Of a DNA stretch of 64,000 nucleotides, positions 22,572 through 31,539 are shown piece by piece; position 1 is the first letter of the stretch; each line of letters starts with the position of its first letter. The notes beneath the pieces were generated by a model. The model saw only the letters and a list, made by a program, of their open reading frames with translations. It was not told the origin of the DNA and did no database searches. A program made the position numbers and the translations under genes. The DNA is from an uncultured Butyricicoccus sp. GTDB lineage: Bacteria; Bacillota; Clostridia; Oscillospirales; Butyricicoccaceae. The DNA lies in NCBI GenBank assembly GCA_904420185.1, contig CAJFUJ010000040.1, positions 62,001 through 126,000 of the forward strand, in the 5' to 3' direction.

Positions 22572-24170
22572 GTGTCTGATTTCAAACAGGAGATAGGGAA
22601 CCGGCGCACGTTTGCGATTATTTCGCATCCAGACGCCGGCAAAACAACGATTACAGAAAAATTCCTGCTCTACGGCGGCGCAATCCAGGAGGCCGGCATG
22701 GTCAAAGGCAAGAAAAATAGCCGCCACGCTGTGTCCGACTGGATGGAGATCGAAAAACAGCGTGGTATTTCGGTCACGTCCTCGGTTTTGCAGTTCCGGT
22801 ATGGGGATAAGTGCATCAACATCCTGGATACCCCTGGCCACCAGGACTTTTCCGAGGATACCTACCGCACCCTCATGGCCGCCGACTCGGCCGTGATGGT
22901 GATCGACGCATCCAAGGGCGTCGAGGCCCAGACCCGCAAGTTGTTCAAGGTCTGTGCTATGCGTGGTGTGCCGATTTTTACCTTTATCAACAAAATGGAC
23001 CGCGACTCCCGCGACCCATACGAACTTTTGGACGAAATCGAGCACGAGCTGGGCATCGGCACCTTTGCCGTCAACTGGCCCATCGGCTCGGGCAAGGAGT
23101 TCCGCGGGGTCTATGACCGTATGGACAGCCAGGTGATCGCTTTTTCCGGTATGGATGCCCGGCACGAGGTCGAGGCGACCTATCTTCCATTTGATTCAGA
23201 TGAACTCCGGGCGCTTTTAAGCGAGCAGCAATACGCCGCCCTGTCCGATGACATCGAGCTTTTGTCGGGTGCAGGCGACGCATTTGATTTGGATGCCGTG
23301 CACCACGGCAAGCTGTCGCCGGTGTTCTTTGGTTCGGCGTTGACCAACTTCGGTGTGGAACCCTTCCTCAAAAAGTTCTTGCAAATGACCCCGCCGCCCA
23401 CCCCGCGGCAGGCCGATATCGGTCTGATCGACCCCTTTGACGACCATTTTTCGGCCTTTGTCTTTAAAATCCAGGCCAACATGAACAAGGCCCACCGTGA
23501 CCGGATTGCCTTTATGCGCATTTGCTCGGGCAAATTTGAACGCGGACGCGAGGTCTGGCATGTGCAGGGTGGGAAAAAGATTCAGCTCGCCCAGCCCCAG
23601 CAGCTCATGGCCCAGGACCGCTCAATTGTCGATGAGGCCTATGCAGGCGATATCATCGGCGTATTCGACCCGGGCATCTTTTCCATCGGCGACACCGTGT
23701 GTGACCCGGCGCGCAAGTGTACCTTTTCGGGCATCCCGACCTTCGCACCCGAGCTATTTGCCCGCGTGCGGCAAAAGGACACCCTCAAACGCAAGCAGTT
23801 TGTCAAAGGCGTCGAACAGATCGCCCAGGAAGGGGCGATTCAGATCTTCCGTGAACCTGGCGCAGGGATGGAGGAGGTCATCGTGGGCGTGGTCGGCCAG
23901 CTGCAATTTGAGGTGCTCGAATACCGGCTTAAAAATGAATACAATGTCGAGGTGGCGCGGGAAATGCTGCCCTATGAGCATTTGCGCTGGATTGAAAATG
24001 TCGATTTCGATACCTTCGATTACCACAAACTTACCTTGACCAGTGACACCAAAGTAGTGCAGGATATGCGCGGCAACTACTTGCTGCTGTTCACCAGCCC
24101 TTGGAACATTTCCTGGGCGCTGGATCACAACGAGGGGCTGCAGCTCGCTGAATTTTCGGAAAACGCTTAA
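22572..24170 (+). CDS. prfC: Peptide chain release factor 3
   Basis: A 532-residue translational GTPase that recycles RF1/RF2 from the ribosome. G1 SHPDAGKTTITEK, then the RF3-specific YGGAIQEAGMVKGKK, G2/switch I MEIEKQRGISVTSS, G3 DTPGHQDFSEDTYR, G4 NKMDRDSRDPYELLDE. The C-terminal portion ends with KLTLTSDTKVVQDMRGN and SPWNISWALDHN, which distinguish it from EF-G. GTG 22572 follows GGAGGGAAG. Full length; monocistronic between a promoter and a bidirectional terminator. Confidence 0.96.
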   Translation: MSDFKQEIGNRRTFAIISHPDAGKTTITEKFLLYGGAIQEAGMVKGKKNSRHAVSDWMEIEKQRGISVTSSVLQFRYGDKCINILDTPGHQDFSEDTYRTLMAADSAVMVIDASKGVEAQTRKLFKVCAMRGVPIFTFINKMDRDSRDPYELLDEIEHELGIGTFAVNWPIGSGKEFRGVYDRMDSQVIAFSGMDARHEVEATYLPFDSDELRALLSEQQYAALSDDIELLSGAGDAFDLDAVHHGKLSPVFFGSALTNFGVEPFLKKFLQMTPPPTPRQADIGLIDPFDDHFSAFVFKIQANMNKAHRDRIAFMRICSGKFERGREVWHVQGGKKIQLAQPQQLMAQDRSIVDEAYAGDIIGVFDPGIFSIGDTVCDPARKCTFSGIPTFAPELFARVRQKDTLKRKQFVKGVEQIAQEGAIQIFREPGAGMEEVIVGVVGQLQFEVLEYRLKNEYNVEVAREMLPYEHLRWIENVDFDTFDYHKLTLTSDTKVVQDMRGNYLLLFTSPWNISWALDHNEGLQLAEFSENA

Positions 24171-24200
24171 GCTGCTGCTCTGGGATCACAAAAGGAAAGA

Positions 24201-24246
24201 CGGGCGTTCTTACCGCACAAAAGGCTGTAAGAACGCCCGCTTTTGT
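24201..24246. terminator. Bidirectional terminator between convergent genes
   Basis: CGGGCGTTCTTAC (24201-24213) pairs perfectly with GTAAGAACGCCCG (24227-24239). CTTTTG follows on the plus strand and TCTTTCCTTTTG on the minus strand, so it can serve prfC and the anti-sigma gene. Confidence 0.85.
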
Positions 24247-24263
24247 GGTTCTAGGCTGCTTGG

Positions 24264-25298
24264 TTATGCAGCCGGGGTGATGGGGAGGGTCTGCCCGCAC
24301 AAGGTGATGGATTCCACATCCTCCAGCGGGATGAGCTCGTCAAAGAGCATACTCTTGGTGCAATGGGTCTTGCCATCTTCGGGGCCGATGCTGCCGCCCG
24401 CGTCATTGCAGTCGATGGTTCGGCCATCCTTGAGGTGGAGCTGGAGGGAGAAGTCGCCCAGGAATTTCTGCGTCTGTGCGGCTTGCTCGGGGCTTTCCCG
24501 GCCGCTTTCTCTGTCCTGGCCCCATTCGACCTGCTCGCCGACGGTGTAGGCCACATAGATGGACAGCGGCGAGAGGGAGACCTCTTCGATCTCCACCGGC
24601 ATCCCGTTGAGGGTGTAGGGGGTCTGCCCGGTTTCCAGCGAAACCGATAGGTCCTCATACCGGCTCTGGAAGCGCATTTTCCAGTCCCCCTGGATCACGG
24701 TGGTGCTTTCACCGGTCTCGACGTCCCACTGCACCAGGTCTTGGAATTTCGCTGTGACAGCGCCCGGCTGCACACCGTTTTCATAGGTCATCATTTCGAC
24801 ATACTGGATTTTGTTGTCGGTGGGATCCTCGTCGATAAAACGGCTGGTGCCGTGCGCGCCGCTGAACAGGCCGGTACTCAGCGAGCTGTCGCCAAAGTGT
24901 AGAAAGGATTCCGGATCCTCGGCCAGCACGGGGAAGGCCTGGCCATCGTCGCGGGACAGGGTGAAGATCATGCAGATGCTGTACTTGTCGCCCATGACCG
25001 CGTCGGCTGACAGGGTGTAGCCGTTGTCCGAGACGCTGGCGCCGATCGGGCGGCCGATTTTGTCGATGATTTCGGTTTGCGAGGTGCCGAACAGGGGGAA
25101 GAAGGCGTCGCTGGCGGCGACCGTCGCGCCCGCGCCAACGGTCAGCGCCAACGCGGCAGCGATGCCGATGGCGGTTGCACGGCGCAGATGGGGTTTGCGG
25201 ATATTTTTCTGCGGCGTTTGCAGCAGCTGCTCGACCATTTGGTCCTTTTGCGCCTGGGTGAAGTGCAGCGCATCCATTTGTTCACGGTAGCTTTTCAT
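24264..25298 (-). CDS. Anti-sigma factor-like membrane protein (DUF4179-type)
   Basis: A 344-residue bitopic protein: a short cytoplasmic N-terminus (MKSYREQMDALHFTQAQKD, sigma-binding), one TM segment (TAIGIAAALALTVGAGATVAA, about 42-62), and a long extracellular domain starting FFPLFGTSQTEIID, of the DUF4179 type. Its ATG overlaps the sigma gene stop (ATGA), the standard layout for an ECF sigma and its membrane anti-sigma. Several longer upstream starts exist but would lie inside the sigma gene. It probably holds the sigma factor inactive until an envelope signal is sensed. Confidence 0.8.
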   Translation of the reverse strand: MKSYREQMDALHFTQAQKDQMVEQLLQTPQKNIRKPHLRRATAIGIAAALALTVGAGATVAASDAFFPLFGTSQTEIIDKIGRPIGASVSDNGYTLSADAVMGDKYSICMIFTLSRDDGQAFPVLAEDPESFLHFGDSSLSTGLFSGAHGTSRFIDEDPTDNKIQYVEMMTYENGVQPGAVTAKFQDLVQWDVETGESTTVIQGDWKMRFQSRYEDLSVSLETGQTPYTLNGMPVEIEEVSLSPLSIYVAYTVGEQVEWGQDRESGRESPEQAAQTQKFLGDFSLQLHLKDGRTIDCNDAGGSIGPEDGKTHCTKSMLFDELIPLEDVESITLCGQTLPITPAA

Positions 25299-25780
25299 AA
25301 CGATTCTCCTTCCAATAGGGTTTTCAGTTGCTGGCGGCCGCGGTATAAGCGGGTGCCAATGGTCGCGGCCGGTTCGCCAGTCATGCGTGCGATTTCCTTT
25401 GCGGTGTATCCCTCGTAATAGTGCAGGTAAATCACGGTGCGGTAAGGGCCTGGCAGCAGGTTGACCGCCGCCAGCAGCGACCCTTCGGCCGCCTCTGGCG
25501 CCGGGATTTCCGCGCAAGCGTCCAGGCCGCAGGTGCGTGTATGCCAAGCACTGTGCAGCAAATCTTTGCAAGCGTTGATGGTTGTGCGGATCATCCAGGC
25601 TTTTTCATGGGCGGCCGAGCGAAATTTTTGCTTGCCGGTCAGCAGTTTGACAAAAACGGTTTGACAAATGTCCTGTGCATCCTGTGTGCTGCCCAGATAG
25701 GTATAGCTTACACGTAGGATAAGATCGGAATACGTTTGTACCAGCCGCTCGACCTCCGCCCGGTCAAAGGCTTGCTTCAT
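25295..25780 (-). CDS. ECF-type RNA polymerase sigma factor
   Basis: A 161-residue sigma-70 family protein: region 2 (LVQTYSDLILRVSYTYL, QDAQDICQTVFVKLL, KAWMIRTTINACKDLL) and region 4 (LPGPYRTVIYLHYYEGY, AKEIARMTGEPAATIGTRLYRGRQQL). The start is ATG 25780 after GAGGAG at 11-nt spacing. The frame extends upstream but no family sequence is present there. It overlaps the anti-sigma gene by 4 nt. Its target promoters are unknown, and autoregulation is likely; no ECF-type -35/-10 pair could be identified with certainty upstream. Confidence 0.9.
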   Translation of the reverse strand: MKQAFDRAEVERLVQTYSDLILRVSYTYLGSTQDAQDICQTVFVKLLTGKQKFRSAAHEKAWMIRTTINACKDLLHSAWHTRTCGLDACAEIPAPEAAEGSLLAAVNLLPGPYRTVIYLHYYEGYTAKEIARMTGEPAATIGTRLYRGRQQLKTLLEGESL

Positions 25781-25908
25781 TGCAATATCCACTCCTCTTA
25801 CGCCGCCTAGGGCGGCTTGGTTGATGTCGTAGGTCCTACTCACTAATAACACGATTGACAGGCACGGATTTTTTCACATGGCAAAAAAATTTTTTTGTAA
25901 TTCGAAAA

Positions 25909-25958
25909 ACAATGCCGCGGTCCTGGGCAATTTTGACCTGGACCGCGGCATTGTTTTG
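25909..25958. terminator. Strong palindromic terminator
   Basis: ACAATGCCGCGGTCC (25909-25923) pairs perfectly with GGACCGCGGCATTGT (25940-25954). T-runs occur on both sides, so it probably ends the small minus-strand gene at 25984 before the sigma operon. Confidence 0.8.
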
Positions 25959-25983
25959 CACCGCTCCCTTTTTTGAGGATTTG

Positions 25984-26199
25984 TCAACCTTCAGCTATGT
26001 AATCTTCCACGACATCGCGGAAATGCAGAAGGGAGACTTGATTCCGGTTGAGCAGATCGGCCAAATATTCGGCTTTCTGCAGATCCGGCGTAATGTCTGC
26101 AATACAGTCTACCATCTGCTGATTGCAATAAGCTGCAATTGAGTTGCCTGCTGCTGCGCCGTCCTCCTCTGCTGGACACATTACAGCGTACTTTAACAT
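25984..26199 (-). CDS. Small conserved protein, possibly DUF6514
   Basis: A 71-residue soluble protein. The second half, CIADITPDLQKAEYLADLL followed by NRNQVSLLHFRDVVEDYIAEG, has the pattern of DUF6514 proteins in Clostridia (a short beta start and a helix ending in His-hydrophobic-x-Asp-Val-x-Glu-Asp-Tyr). AGGCGGGATGAACC precedes ATG 26199. Function of the family is unknown to me. A protein with a similar ending is encoded at 21990-22283. Confidence 0.5.
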   Translation of the reverse strand: MLKYAVMCPAEEDGAAAGNSIAAYCNQQMVDCIADITPDLQKAEYLADLLNRNQVSLLHFRDVVEDYIAEG

Positions 26200-26379
26200 G
26201 GTTCATCCCGCCTATCTGAAACTTTTCTGCCGCCCAGTTTTGACCTTATTCTGCCATAGACCCCATAACAAGAAGGTTTTGCAATAAGGTGTTTCCGATA
26301 GGGGATTACAGCGAAATGTGGACAAAGCAGGGTTGCTAAGGGATATTTTACACAAAGCGCTGCCTTAAAGTTGTCGAAT

Positions 26380-26787
26380 TTAGGGCATTAACAAATATTT
26401 TTCTACCAGCCGTGCCGCATCCTCTACGCATCCGTCACAGGAGCGCAACATCTTGCCGGTTTCTGTCCCTTTGAGCTCACGGCAGAGCACACTTTGATTC
26501 ATCTCACGAAAGGCGGCAGCCAGCGCGCGGTCCAGCTTATAGGTTTCAGCCTTGGTCTTGCCCACAGCCTCTAGGCCGCCGCTGTTTTTCAGACCTGCCA
26601 ACATGCAAGCACCTGAAAGTGCGCCGCAGACCTCCATTTGCCCCATGCCAAAGCCGAATGCCTCACTGACTTTGTAGGCGGTCTGCTCGTCTAAACCAAA
26701 CAAGTCGCAATAGGCGCAAACAACTGCCTGCGCGCAGTTATAGCCCTTGTGGTGGAGCGCCACCGCTTTTTCAATCCGAGTTTCCAT
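26380..26787 (-). CDS. C_GCAxxG_C_C family (redox-type) protein
   Basis: A 135-residue protein with the signature of this family: KGYNCAQAVVCAYCDLFG, FGFGMGQMEVCGALSGACM, and C-terminal SCDGCVEDAARLVEKYL with paired cysteines. The family is thought to be redox-active or metal-binding, often next to oxidoreductases; no substrate is established. AAAGGATGAGATACC precedes ATG 26787. It is a single gene between the small DUF6514-like gene and the secreted amidase, with no obvious terminator at its own 3' end. Confidence 0.88.
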   Translation of the reverse strand: METRIEKAVALHHKGYNCAQAVVCAYCDLFGLDEQTAYKVSEAFGFGMGQMEVCGALSGACMLAGLKNSGGLEAVGKTKAETYKLDRALAAAFREMNQSVLCRELKGTETGKMLRSCDGCVEDAARLVEKYLLMP

Positions 26788-26819
26788 TGGTATCTCATCC
26801 TTTCTGTTTTGTCCTTGAA

Positions 26820-26849
26820 AACCGGCCCTCTCGGAAGGAAAGGGCCGGT
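26820..26849 (-). terminator. Terminator of the secreted amidase gene
   Basis: ACCGGCCCT (26821-26829) pairs with AGGGCCGGT (26841-26849); on the minus strand it is followed by TTTTC. Confidence 0.75.
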
Positions 26850-26858
26850 AACACTTGC

Positions 26859-28169
26859 TTAATAATCGTGCGTAGAGAAGAATTCCAGGATGGCATTATA
26901 CATCGCTTGTGCTTCCGCACGCAGGCCTTCCTCGGACAACACGCAAAGAACGTCCTGGCTGTTGTCGATAAAGGCGTATTCACTGATGACAGCCAACATG
27001 TCTACATTGGCGGCATAGCGCAAAATCGCGTAATAGTCGCCATTTTGTCCATGGCGGAATACCGTAGGACGGTGCTGGATGCGGCCGTTGGCCAAATACT
27101 GCTCTGCCAGCAACTCGCCCAGCTCCAAGCCGTCGCCGCCCTCTTCATATTGCACCTGTGCCAACACCTCAAAGCCCTTGGCATTGCCATTATAGGCATT
27201 GTGGTGGACGCTAAAACACAGGTCAGCCACGTCGGCGCTGCTCTCGATGATCTCCTTGCGTTCGGCAAAGGAGACATATTCGTCTTCCGTGGTGGTCATG
27301 ATGACATCCACGCCACTGGCCAACAACAGATCTCGCAGATAAAGTGCAACCGGCAGATTGAAGTCCTTCTCCTGTATTGTGGAGCCGGCCGAAACCGTTT
27401 CGCCCTTATAGTTGACAAAGGTGTTGGGTGCGATCCCTGAGGAACCGCCGTCTGAACCGCCATGTCCCACATCGATCAGCACAGTGATTTTACCGTCGAT
27501 GTGGGATGTTTCGGGTTCGGTGGGCTGCTGGGTTTCTGAATTATCTGTATCGTCCGAGGGTGGGGTAGAAGGGTCATCCGAGCTGTCGGGCGTGTCTGCG
27601 GGCGGTTCGGGCTCGGGTTCAGGCTCAGGTTCGGGCTCGACATATCCCGGGGTTGTCATAATGCCTTGCCGGCTCTCGTTGCGGTAATCCACATCAAAGC
27701 CAAAAACCTCGCCGATATCGCGCAGTTTATAATAGGTATAGCCCTGGACGCTGTACGCCTCCATGGTAACCGGTTCCCCATCCACGTACACCGGGAAATT
27801 GGAAGCAACAGCCTCTTGGTTGCCGCTGCCGACCGGTTGAAGTTCGGTTCCGTCGCCTGCATAGGCTTGTCCGCGGGAGGCGCGGATAACGCCATCCTCG
27901 GCATCGTATTCAACATCAAACGCGCATTCCTTTTCGCGCATGAGGTAGGCGATATCGCGCAGCTTGAAATATGTATAGGCGGCGTCTCCGGCGCTGATCA
28001 GATAGCCGGAGGGATGCACTTGTTCGCCGTCGAGGAAGATCTCCATTTGGCTTACATAAGCAATTTTCCCGGCTGCATCTGCGGTTTGTGCCAGCGCGAT
28101 CAGTCCGGTTGCGCTGGCTGTGCACAGCATCAGCAACGCAAGCATCCATGAAATCAGTTTTTTGCGCAT
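26859..28169 (-). CDS. Secreted N-acetylmuramoyl-L-alanine amidase (Amidase_3)
   Basis: A 436-residue exported wall hydrolase. Signal peptide MRKKLISWMLALLMLCTASA, then two copper-amine-oxidase-N-like repeats (each with a YTYFKLRDIAYLM or YTYYKLRDIGEVF core), a proline/glutamate linker (EPEPEPEPEPEPP) and a Ser/Asp/Thr stretch. The C-terminal Amidase_3 domain carries zinc ligands in LIDVGHGGSDGG, QEKDFNLPVA and SVHHNAYNG and catalytic Glu in ISEYAFIDN. ATG 28169 follows AGAAAGGAATG; a TTG ten codons upstream lacks a signal peptide. Similar KLRD repeats are frequent wall-binding units in clostridial amidases. Confidence 0.93.
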   Translation of the reverse strand: MRKKLISWMLALLMLCTASATGLIALAQTADAAGKIAYVSQMEIFLDGEQVHPSGYLISAGDAAYTYFKLRDIAYLMREKECAFDVEYDAEDGVIRASRGQAYAGDGTELQPVGSGNQEAVASNFPVYVDGEPVTMEAYSVQGYTYYKLRDIGEVFGFDVDYRNESRQGIMTTPGYVEPEPEPEPEPEPPADTPDSSDDPSTPPSDDTDNSETQQPTEPETSHIDGKITVLIDVGHGGSDGGSSGIAPNTFVNYKGETVSAGSTIQEKDFNLPVALYLRDLLLASGVDVIMTTTEDEYVSFAERKEIIESSADVADLCFSVHHNAYNGNAKGFEVLAQVQYEEGGDGLELGELLAEQYLANGRIQHRPTVFRHGQNGDYYAILRYAANVDMLAVISEYAFIDNSQDVLCVLSEEGLRAEAQAMYNAILEFFSTHDY

Positions 28170-28539
28170 AACATTCCTTTCTCCAGTATTTTGGTTCAAA
28201 CCAGGAGACGTGGCGTCTTTTATACCCTACCCTGGTCATACAGTATTCCGGATTCCAAATGCGAGCCGTAAGGGACCCCAATAGCCCCCCAAAAGTGGGG
28301 GTTTTGCGCTTGCCGCACATGAAAAATCCATTTTAATACAATTCGCATGTTTTTGAAATACCGAATTAGTTACAATATAGCATCAATTCTTTGTAAGCAC
28401 AAGTTTTGGCACGGAGGTGTAACACAGTTGTAAAATTCGGACCCACCCCCATTGGCACAACAAGAGACCGGTACCACACAGAAGCGCATACCGCTTTTCC
28501 ATGGATACCGGTATCATCTGGTCACGCCAAATGGCTGAT
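28170..28539 (-). other. 370-nt leader/intergenic region with nested inverted repeats
   Basis: No gene seen. Near the amidase start, on the minus strand, ACCAGG/CCTGGT (28200-28205 with 28231-28236) encloses AGACG/CGTCT (28206-28210 with 28214-28218). Further upstream CCCCC (28286-28290) pairs with GGGGG (28297-28301); on the plus strand that hairpin is followed by TTTT and could terminate. A possible minus-strand -10, TTAAAAT, lies near 28330. The arrangement could be a structured 5' leader of the amidase gene, but I could not match it to a known riboswitch. Confidence 0.35.
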
Positions 28540-29472
28540 TTACAGCATTGCTGCGCCAATCAAACCGGCGTCATTGCCCAACAAAGCCTGCACAAGCTCG
28601 GTGTTTTTATGCACGCCTTTAAAACTCTCCCGCGCAATGATTTCCCGCAGCGGGGCCAGCAGTTTCTCTCCGTACCCGGCTACGCCGCCGCCCAGGATAA
28701 TCCGGTCTGGCTGCAAAATATTCACGAAGCTGACTAGGCCGCACCCCAAATACATGCAATACTGTTCGAACACCTGGCTGGCAACCGGGTCGCCCTGGTC
28801 GCGCGCGTCGCAGACCATTTTGGCGGTGAGTTTGCCGCCGTTTTGGTCGCGCATGGTGCAGAGCAGGCTGTCGGTCCGGCCCTCCAGCGCATCCTCGGCC
28901 AGATGGATCAGGCCGGTCGCAGAAGCGTAGGACTCCAGGCAGCCCCGGCGGCCGCAGTTGCAGGGCCGTCCGCCCGCAACAATGACCATATGTCCGATTT
29001 CCCCGGCCACATCGTTGCAGCCGGTATACAGCTTGCCGTCGATCACAATACCGCCGCCGACGCCCGTACCCAGTGTGACCATCACAGTATGCCGGCAACT
29101 GCGGCCGGCTCCGGCGATTGTCTCGCCCAGGGCAGCGCAGTTGGCGTCATTGTCCATGCGCACTGGACAGCGAAATTCCGGTTGGAATGCATGGGCAAAA
29201 CAAACGTTGTTCATCCCGAGATTGGTGCCAAAGGTCAGGGTCGCGGTTTGCTTGTCAAAACTGCCTGGCACGCCGATCCCGATTTGGGTCACCTCATTGG
29301 GATTGACGCCCTGTTTTTGGCACAGCGAAAGCGCCATTTGCTTCATATCCGCCTGCATTTGCGCGGGCTGGCCAGTGCGGGTCGGCAGGCGGGTCTTATC
29401 CAGCAGGGAGCCGTCTTCCTTGCACAGGCAGACCACTGTGTTGGTACCGCCCAAATCAATCCCGATGCGCAT
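28540..29472 (-). CDS. ROK-family sugar kinase
   Basis: A 310-residue kinase of the ROK family, most likely glucokinase or N-acetyl-hexosamine kinase. ATP site RIGIDLGGTNTVVCL at the start, sugar-binding PVRMDNDANCAALGE, second glycine loop VTLGTGVGGGIVIDG, and zinc motif GHMVIVAGGRPCNCGRRGCLE (Cys-x-Cys-Gly-x2-Gly-Cys). The C-terminal GGGVAGYGEKLL is also typical. No DNA-binding domain, so it is a kinase and not a ROK repressor. ATG 29472 starts one base before the stop of the PHP gene upstream, so the two are transcriptionally coupled. Substrate cannot be fixed from sequence. Confidence 0.92.
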   Translation of the reverse strand: MRIGIDLGGTNTVVCLCKEDGSLLDKTRLPTRTGQPAQMQADMKQMALSLCQKQGVNPNEVTQIGIGVPGSFDKQTATLTFGTNLGMNNVCFAHAFQPEFRCPVRMDNDANCAALGETIAGAGRSCRHTVMVTLGTGVGGGIVIDGKLYTGCNDVAGEIGHMVIVAGGRPCNCGRRGCLESYASATGLIHLAEDALEGRTDSLLCTMRDQNGGKLTAKMVCDARDQGDPVASQVFEQYCMYLGCGLVSFVNILQPDRIILGGGVAGYGEKLLAPLREIIARESFKGVHKNTELVQALLGNDAGLIGAAML

Positions 29473-30219
29473 TTACACTTCTCCCTCCTGAAAACGGTTG
29501 ATATCAATCCCGCGGATTTTTTGGAAATAGGACGCCAGACGGTCCCAATCGGCGTTTAAGATCAGCGACTCCGGGAAGTCGATTTCGTCGAGCATTTGCA
29601 GGGCAGCGTCCACCTTGCCGACCATATGCGCGATGTGTGCGTCGCTGGTCACGACAACCGGCACCTGGTATTTTTTGCACAGCCTCGCGATGTTGGTGCA
29701 ATTTTGCCGGCTGCCGCGCCGGATGGCCAGAGAGTTGTTGTTGATCTCTATAATTTTTCCAAACTTTTTGCACTGTGAGATGATCCGTTCCTGCTCAAAG
29801 GCAAAATCTTCAGAGCCCAGATGTCCGAGGGTGGTCACATAGGGGTTGCGCAAAATGTTTTCCAGCACTAACGTGTGTACTTCCGGGGTAGCTGGTGCAA
29901 AGGCAGGCGCATGAAAGGAGGCGATGACATAATCCAGTGGTTTGAGATACCGCAGCTCGATAGGATCTATGCCGCCGTCAGGCGGCAGGATATTGAGCTC
30001 TACACCGCGCAAAATGGCGACGCCGTCTATTTTTCTCGGCACGATGTTTAAATTGGCAAAATGCCATTGGTGCGCGCCATCCTCCATGGCAGGGCCGTGG
30101 TTGGTGATTGCAATGGCACGCAAGCCGGCCCGGGCCGCGCCGCGCACCATTTCTTCAAGCGAGCTGTGCGCATGGTGGGATACATTGGTATGGGTGTGTA
30201 AGTCAGCGATGATCTTCAT
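29473..30219 (-). CDS. PHP-domain phosphoesterase (YcdX-type)
   Basis: A 248-residue metal-dependent hydrolase. The PHP motifs are ADLHTHTNVSHHAH (His-x-His), ITNHGPAMED, GVELNIL, SFHAPAF, LGHLG and VTSDAHIAHMVG, giving a trinuclear metal site. Closest in layout to E. coli YcdX and related phosphatases. ATG 30219 follows AGAAAGGATTCCCC and is preferred to an ATG eight codons upstream that lacks family sequence. Its stop abuts the start of the ROK kinase, suggesting a shared role in sugar-phosphate metabolism, which is inference from position. Confidence 0.85.
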   Translation of the reverse strand: MKIIADLHTHTNVSHHAHSSLEEMVRGAARAGLRAIAITNHGPAMEDGAHQWHFANLNIVPRKIDGVAILRGVELNILPPDGGIDPIELRYLKPLDYVIASFHAPAFAPATPEVHTLVLENILRNPYVTTLGHLGSEDFAFEQERIISQCKKFGKIIEINNNSLAIRRGSRQNCTNIARLCKKYQVPVVVTSDAHIAHMVGKVDAALQMLDEIDFPESLILNADWDRLASYFQKIRGIDINRFQEGEV

Positions 30220-30304
30220 GGGGAATCCTTTCTGTCCTTTCAATACTCAGGCATAAAAAAGAGAAGCAGTGTGGTGGGCCTTCAAAACCGTTGGGCCGAA
30301 AGAG

Positions 30305-30330
30305 GGGCTGCGGCGGGAATGCCGCAGCCC
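30305..30330 (-). terminator. Terminator of hprK
   Basis: GGGCTGCGGC (30305-30314) pairs with GCCGCAGCCC (30321-30330); on the minus strand it is followed by CCTCTTT. Confidence 0.7.
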
Positions 30331-30346
30331 AAGAGATGCCCTTAGT

Positions 30347-31279
30347 TTACCCGCCAAAGGAACGGAGCATACGCTCTTGCAGCTCTTTGGCGGCATTGTA
30401 ACCCATCTTTTTGTAGCGGTTGTTCATAGCCGCAACTTCAATGATGACGGCCAGGTTACGGCCGGGCTTGACCGGGATGGTCAGCGATGGCACGCGGATA
30501 TCCAGGATGCTGGTCATTTGACCTTCCAGCCCCAGGCGATCGTACTGCTTGCCTTCCTCCCAATTTTCCAAATTGATGACCATTTCGATTTTTTCGGTCA
30601 GCTTGACCGAGCCCACACCAAAGATGCGGCGTACATCGACAATGCCGATGCCGCGCAGCTCGATAAAATACCGGATGACATCGGGCGAGGTGCCAACCAG
30701 GGTCTTGTCGGACACACGCTTGATTTCGACTGCGTCGTCGGCGATCAGGCGGTGGCCGCGTTTGACAAGCTCAATTGCAGTTTCCGATTTACCCACGCCC
30801 GAGTCACCCAGCAGCAGCACGCCTTCGCCGTAGATTTCAATGAGCACACCGTGCAGCGTGATACGCGGTGCAAGCGATACCTTGAGCGACGCGACGATGG
30901 CATTGATGATGGTAGACGTAAATTCATTGGTGCGCAGCAACGGGACGCTGTATTTTTTTGCAGCCTCCAAACACTCGGGGAAGATATCGATATTGCGTGA
31001 AATAATCATGGCCGGGATTCCGGCAGAAAAAAGGCGTTCAAAGATTTCGGTGCGTTTTTCCGGTTCAAAACTTTCGACATAGGTGGTTTCCACCTTGCCC
31101 ATAACTTGCAGGCGGTTGGGGTCAAAAAAGTCAAAAAAGCCCGCAAGCTGCAAGCCCGGGCGGCTGACGTCGTCCTTTGTGATCTCTATTTTTTCAAACC
31201 CATCCGGTCCGTAAACCACTTCGAAGTTGAATTCCTGGATGAGGTCGCCCAGGCATACGCCAAATTCTTTTAGCTGCAT
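30347..31279 (-). CDS. hprK: HPr kinase/phosphorylase
   Basis: A 310-residue bifunctional enzyme that phosphorylates Ser46 of HPr with ATP and removes it with phosphate, controlling carbon catabolite repression in Firmicutes. N-terminal domain (about 1-130), Walker A GDSGVGKS at 158-165, then ELVKRGHRLIADDAVEIK and the family signature IELRGIGIVDVRRIFG, followed by the C-terminal PVKPGRNLAVIIEVAAMN. Complete. The HPr encoded in this window (39800-40057) has Arg instead of Ser at position 46, so its substrate must be another HPr-like protein. Confidence 0.96.
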   Translation of the reverse strand: MQLKEFGVCLGDLIQEFNFEVVYGPDGFEKIEITKDDVSRPGLQLAGFFDFFDPNRLQVMGKVETTYVESFEPEKRTEIFERLFSAGIPAMIISRNIDIFPECLEAAKKYSVPLLRTNEFTSTIINAIVASLKVSLAPRITLHGVLIEIYGEGVLLLGDSGVGKSETAIELVKRGHRLIADDAVEIKRVSDKTLVGTSPDVIRYFIELRGIGIVDVRRIFGVGSVKLTEKIEMVINLENWEEGKQYDRLGLEGQMTSILDIRVPSLTIPVKPGRNLAVIIEVAAMNNRYKKMGYNAAKELQERMLRSFGG

Positions 31280-31539
31280 TCAAAGCCCTCCTGCTCTATC
31301 GTTATGGTTATTATAACGGATTTTTATCGTTTTTTCAACGCTTCCCAGACGGCATGTTCCACATTTTTTTCTCGCTTCCCAAAATATTTTTGCAAACGCT
31401 CTTGCTTTTTGGCACGGTTTGTGGTATTATAATCTGCGTTATGCAATACCCCATGTCGGACCCTTTTGAAAAGGAACCCGCTTGGTTGCGGGCTTGTCCG
31501 CTTTTGGTATACACCTTGTAGATAAGGAGGTGCAGGAAA

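Noticed and set aside
28406..28930. 174-codon plus-strand frame
   Set aside because: Mostly antisense to the ROK kinase; no ribosome site and no recognisable protein.
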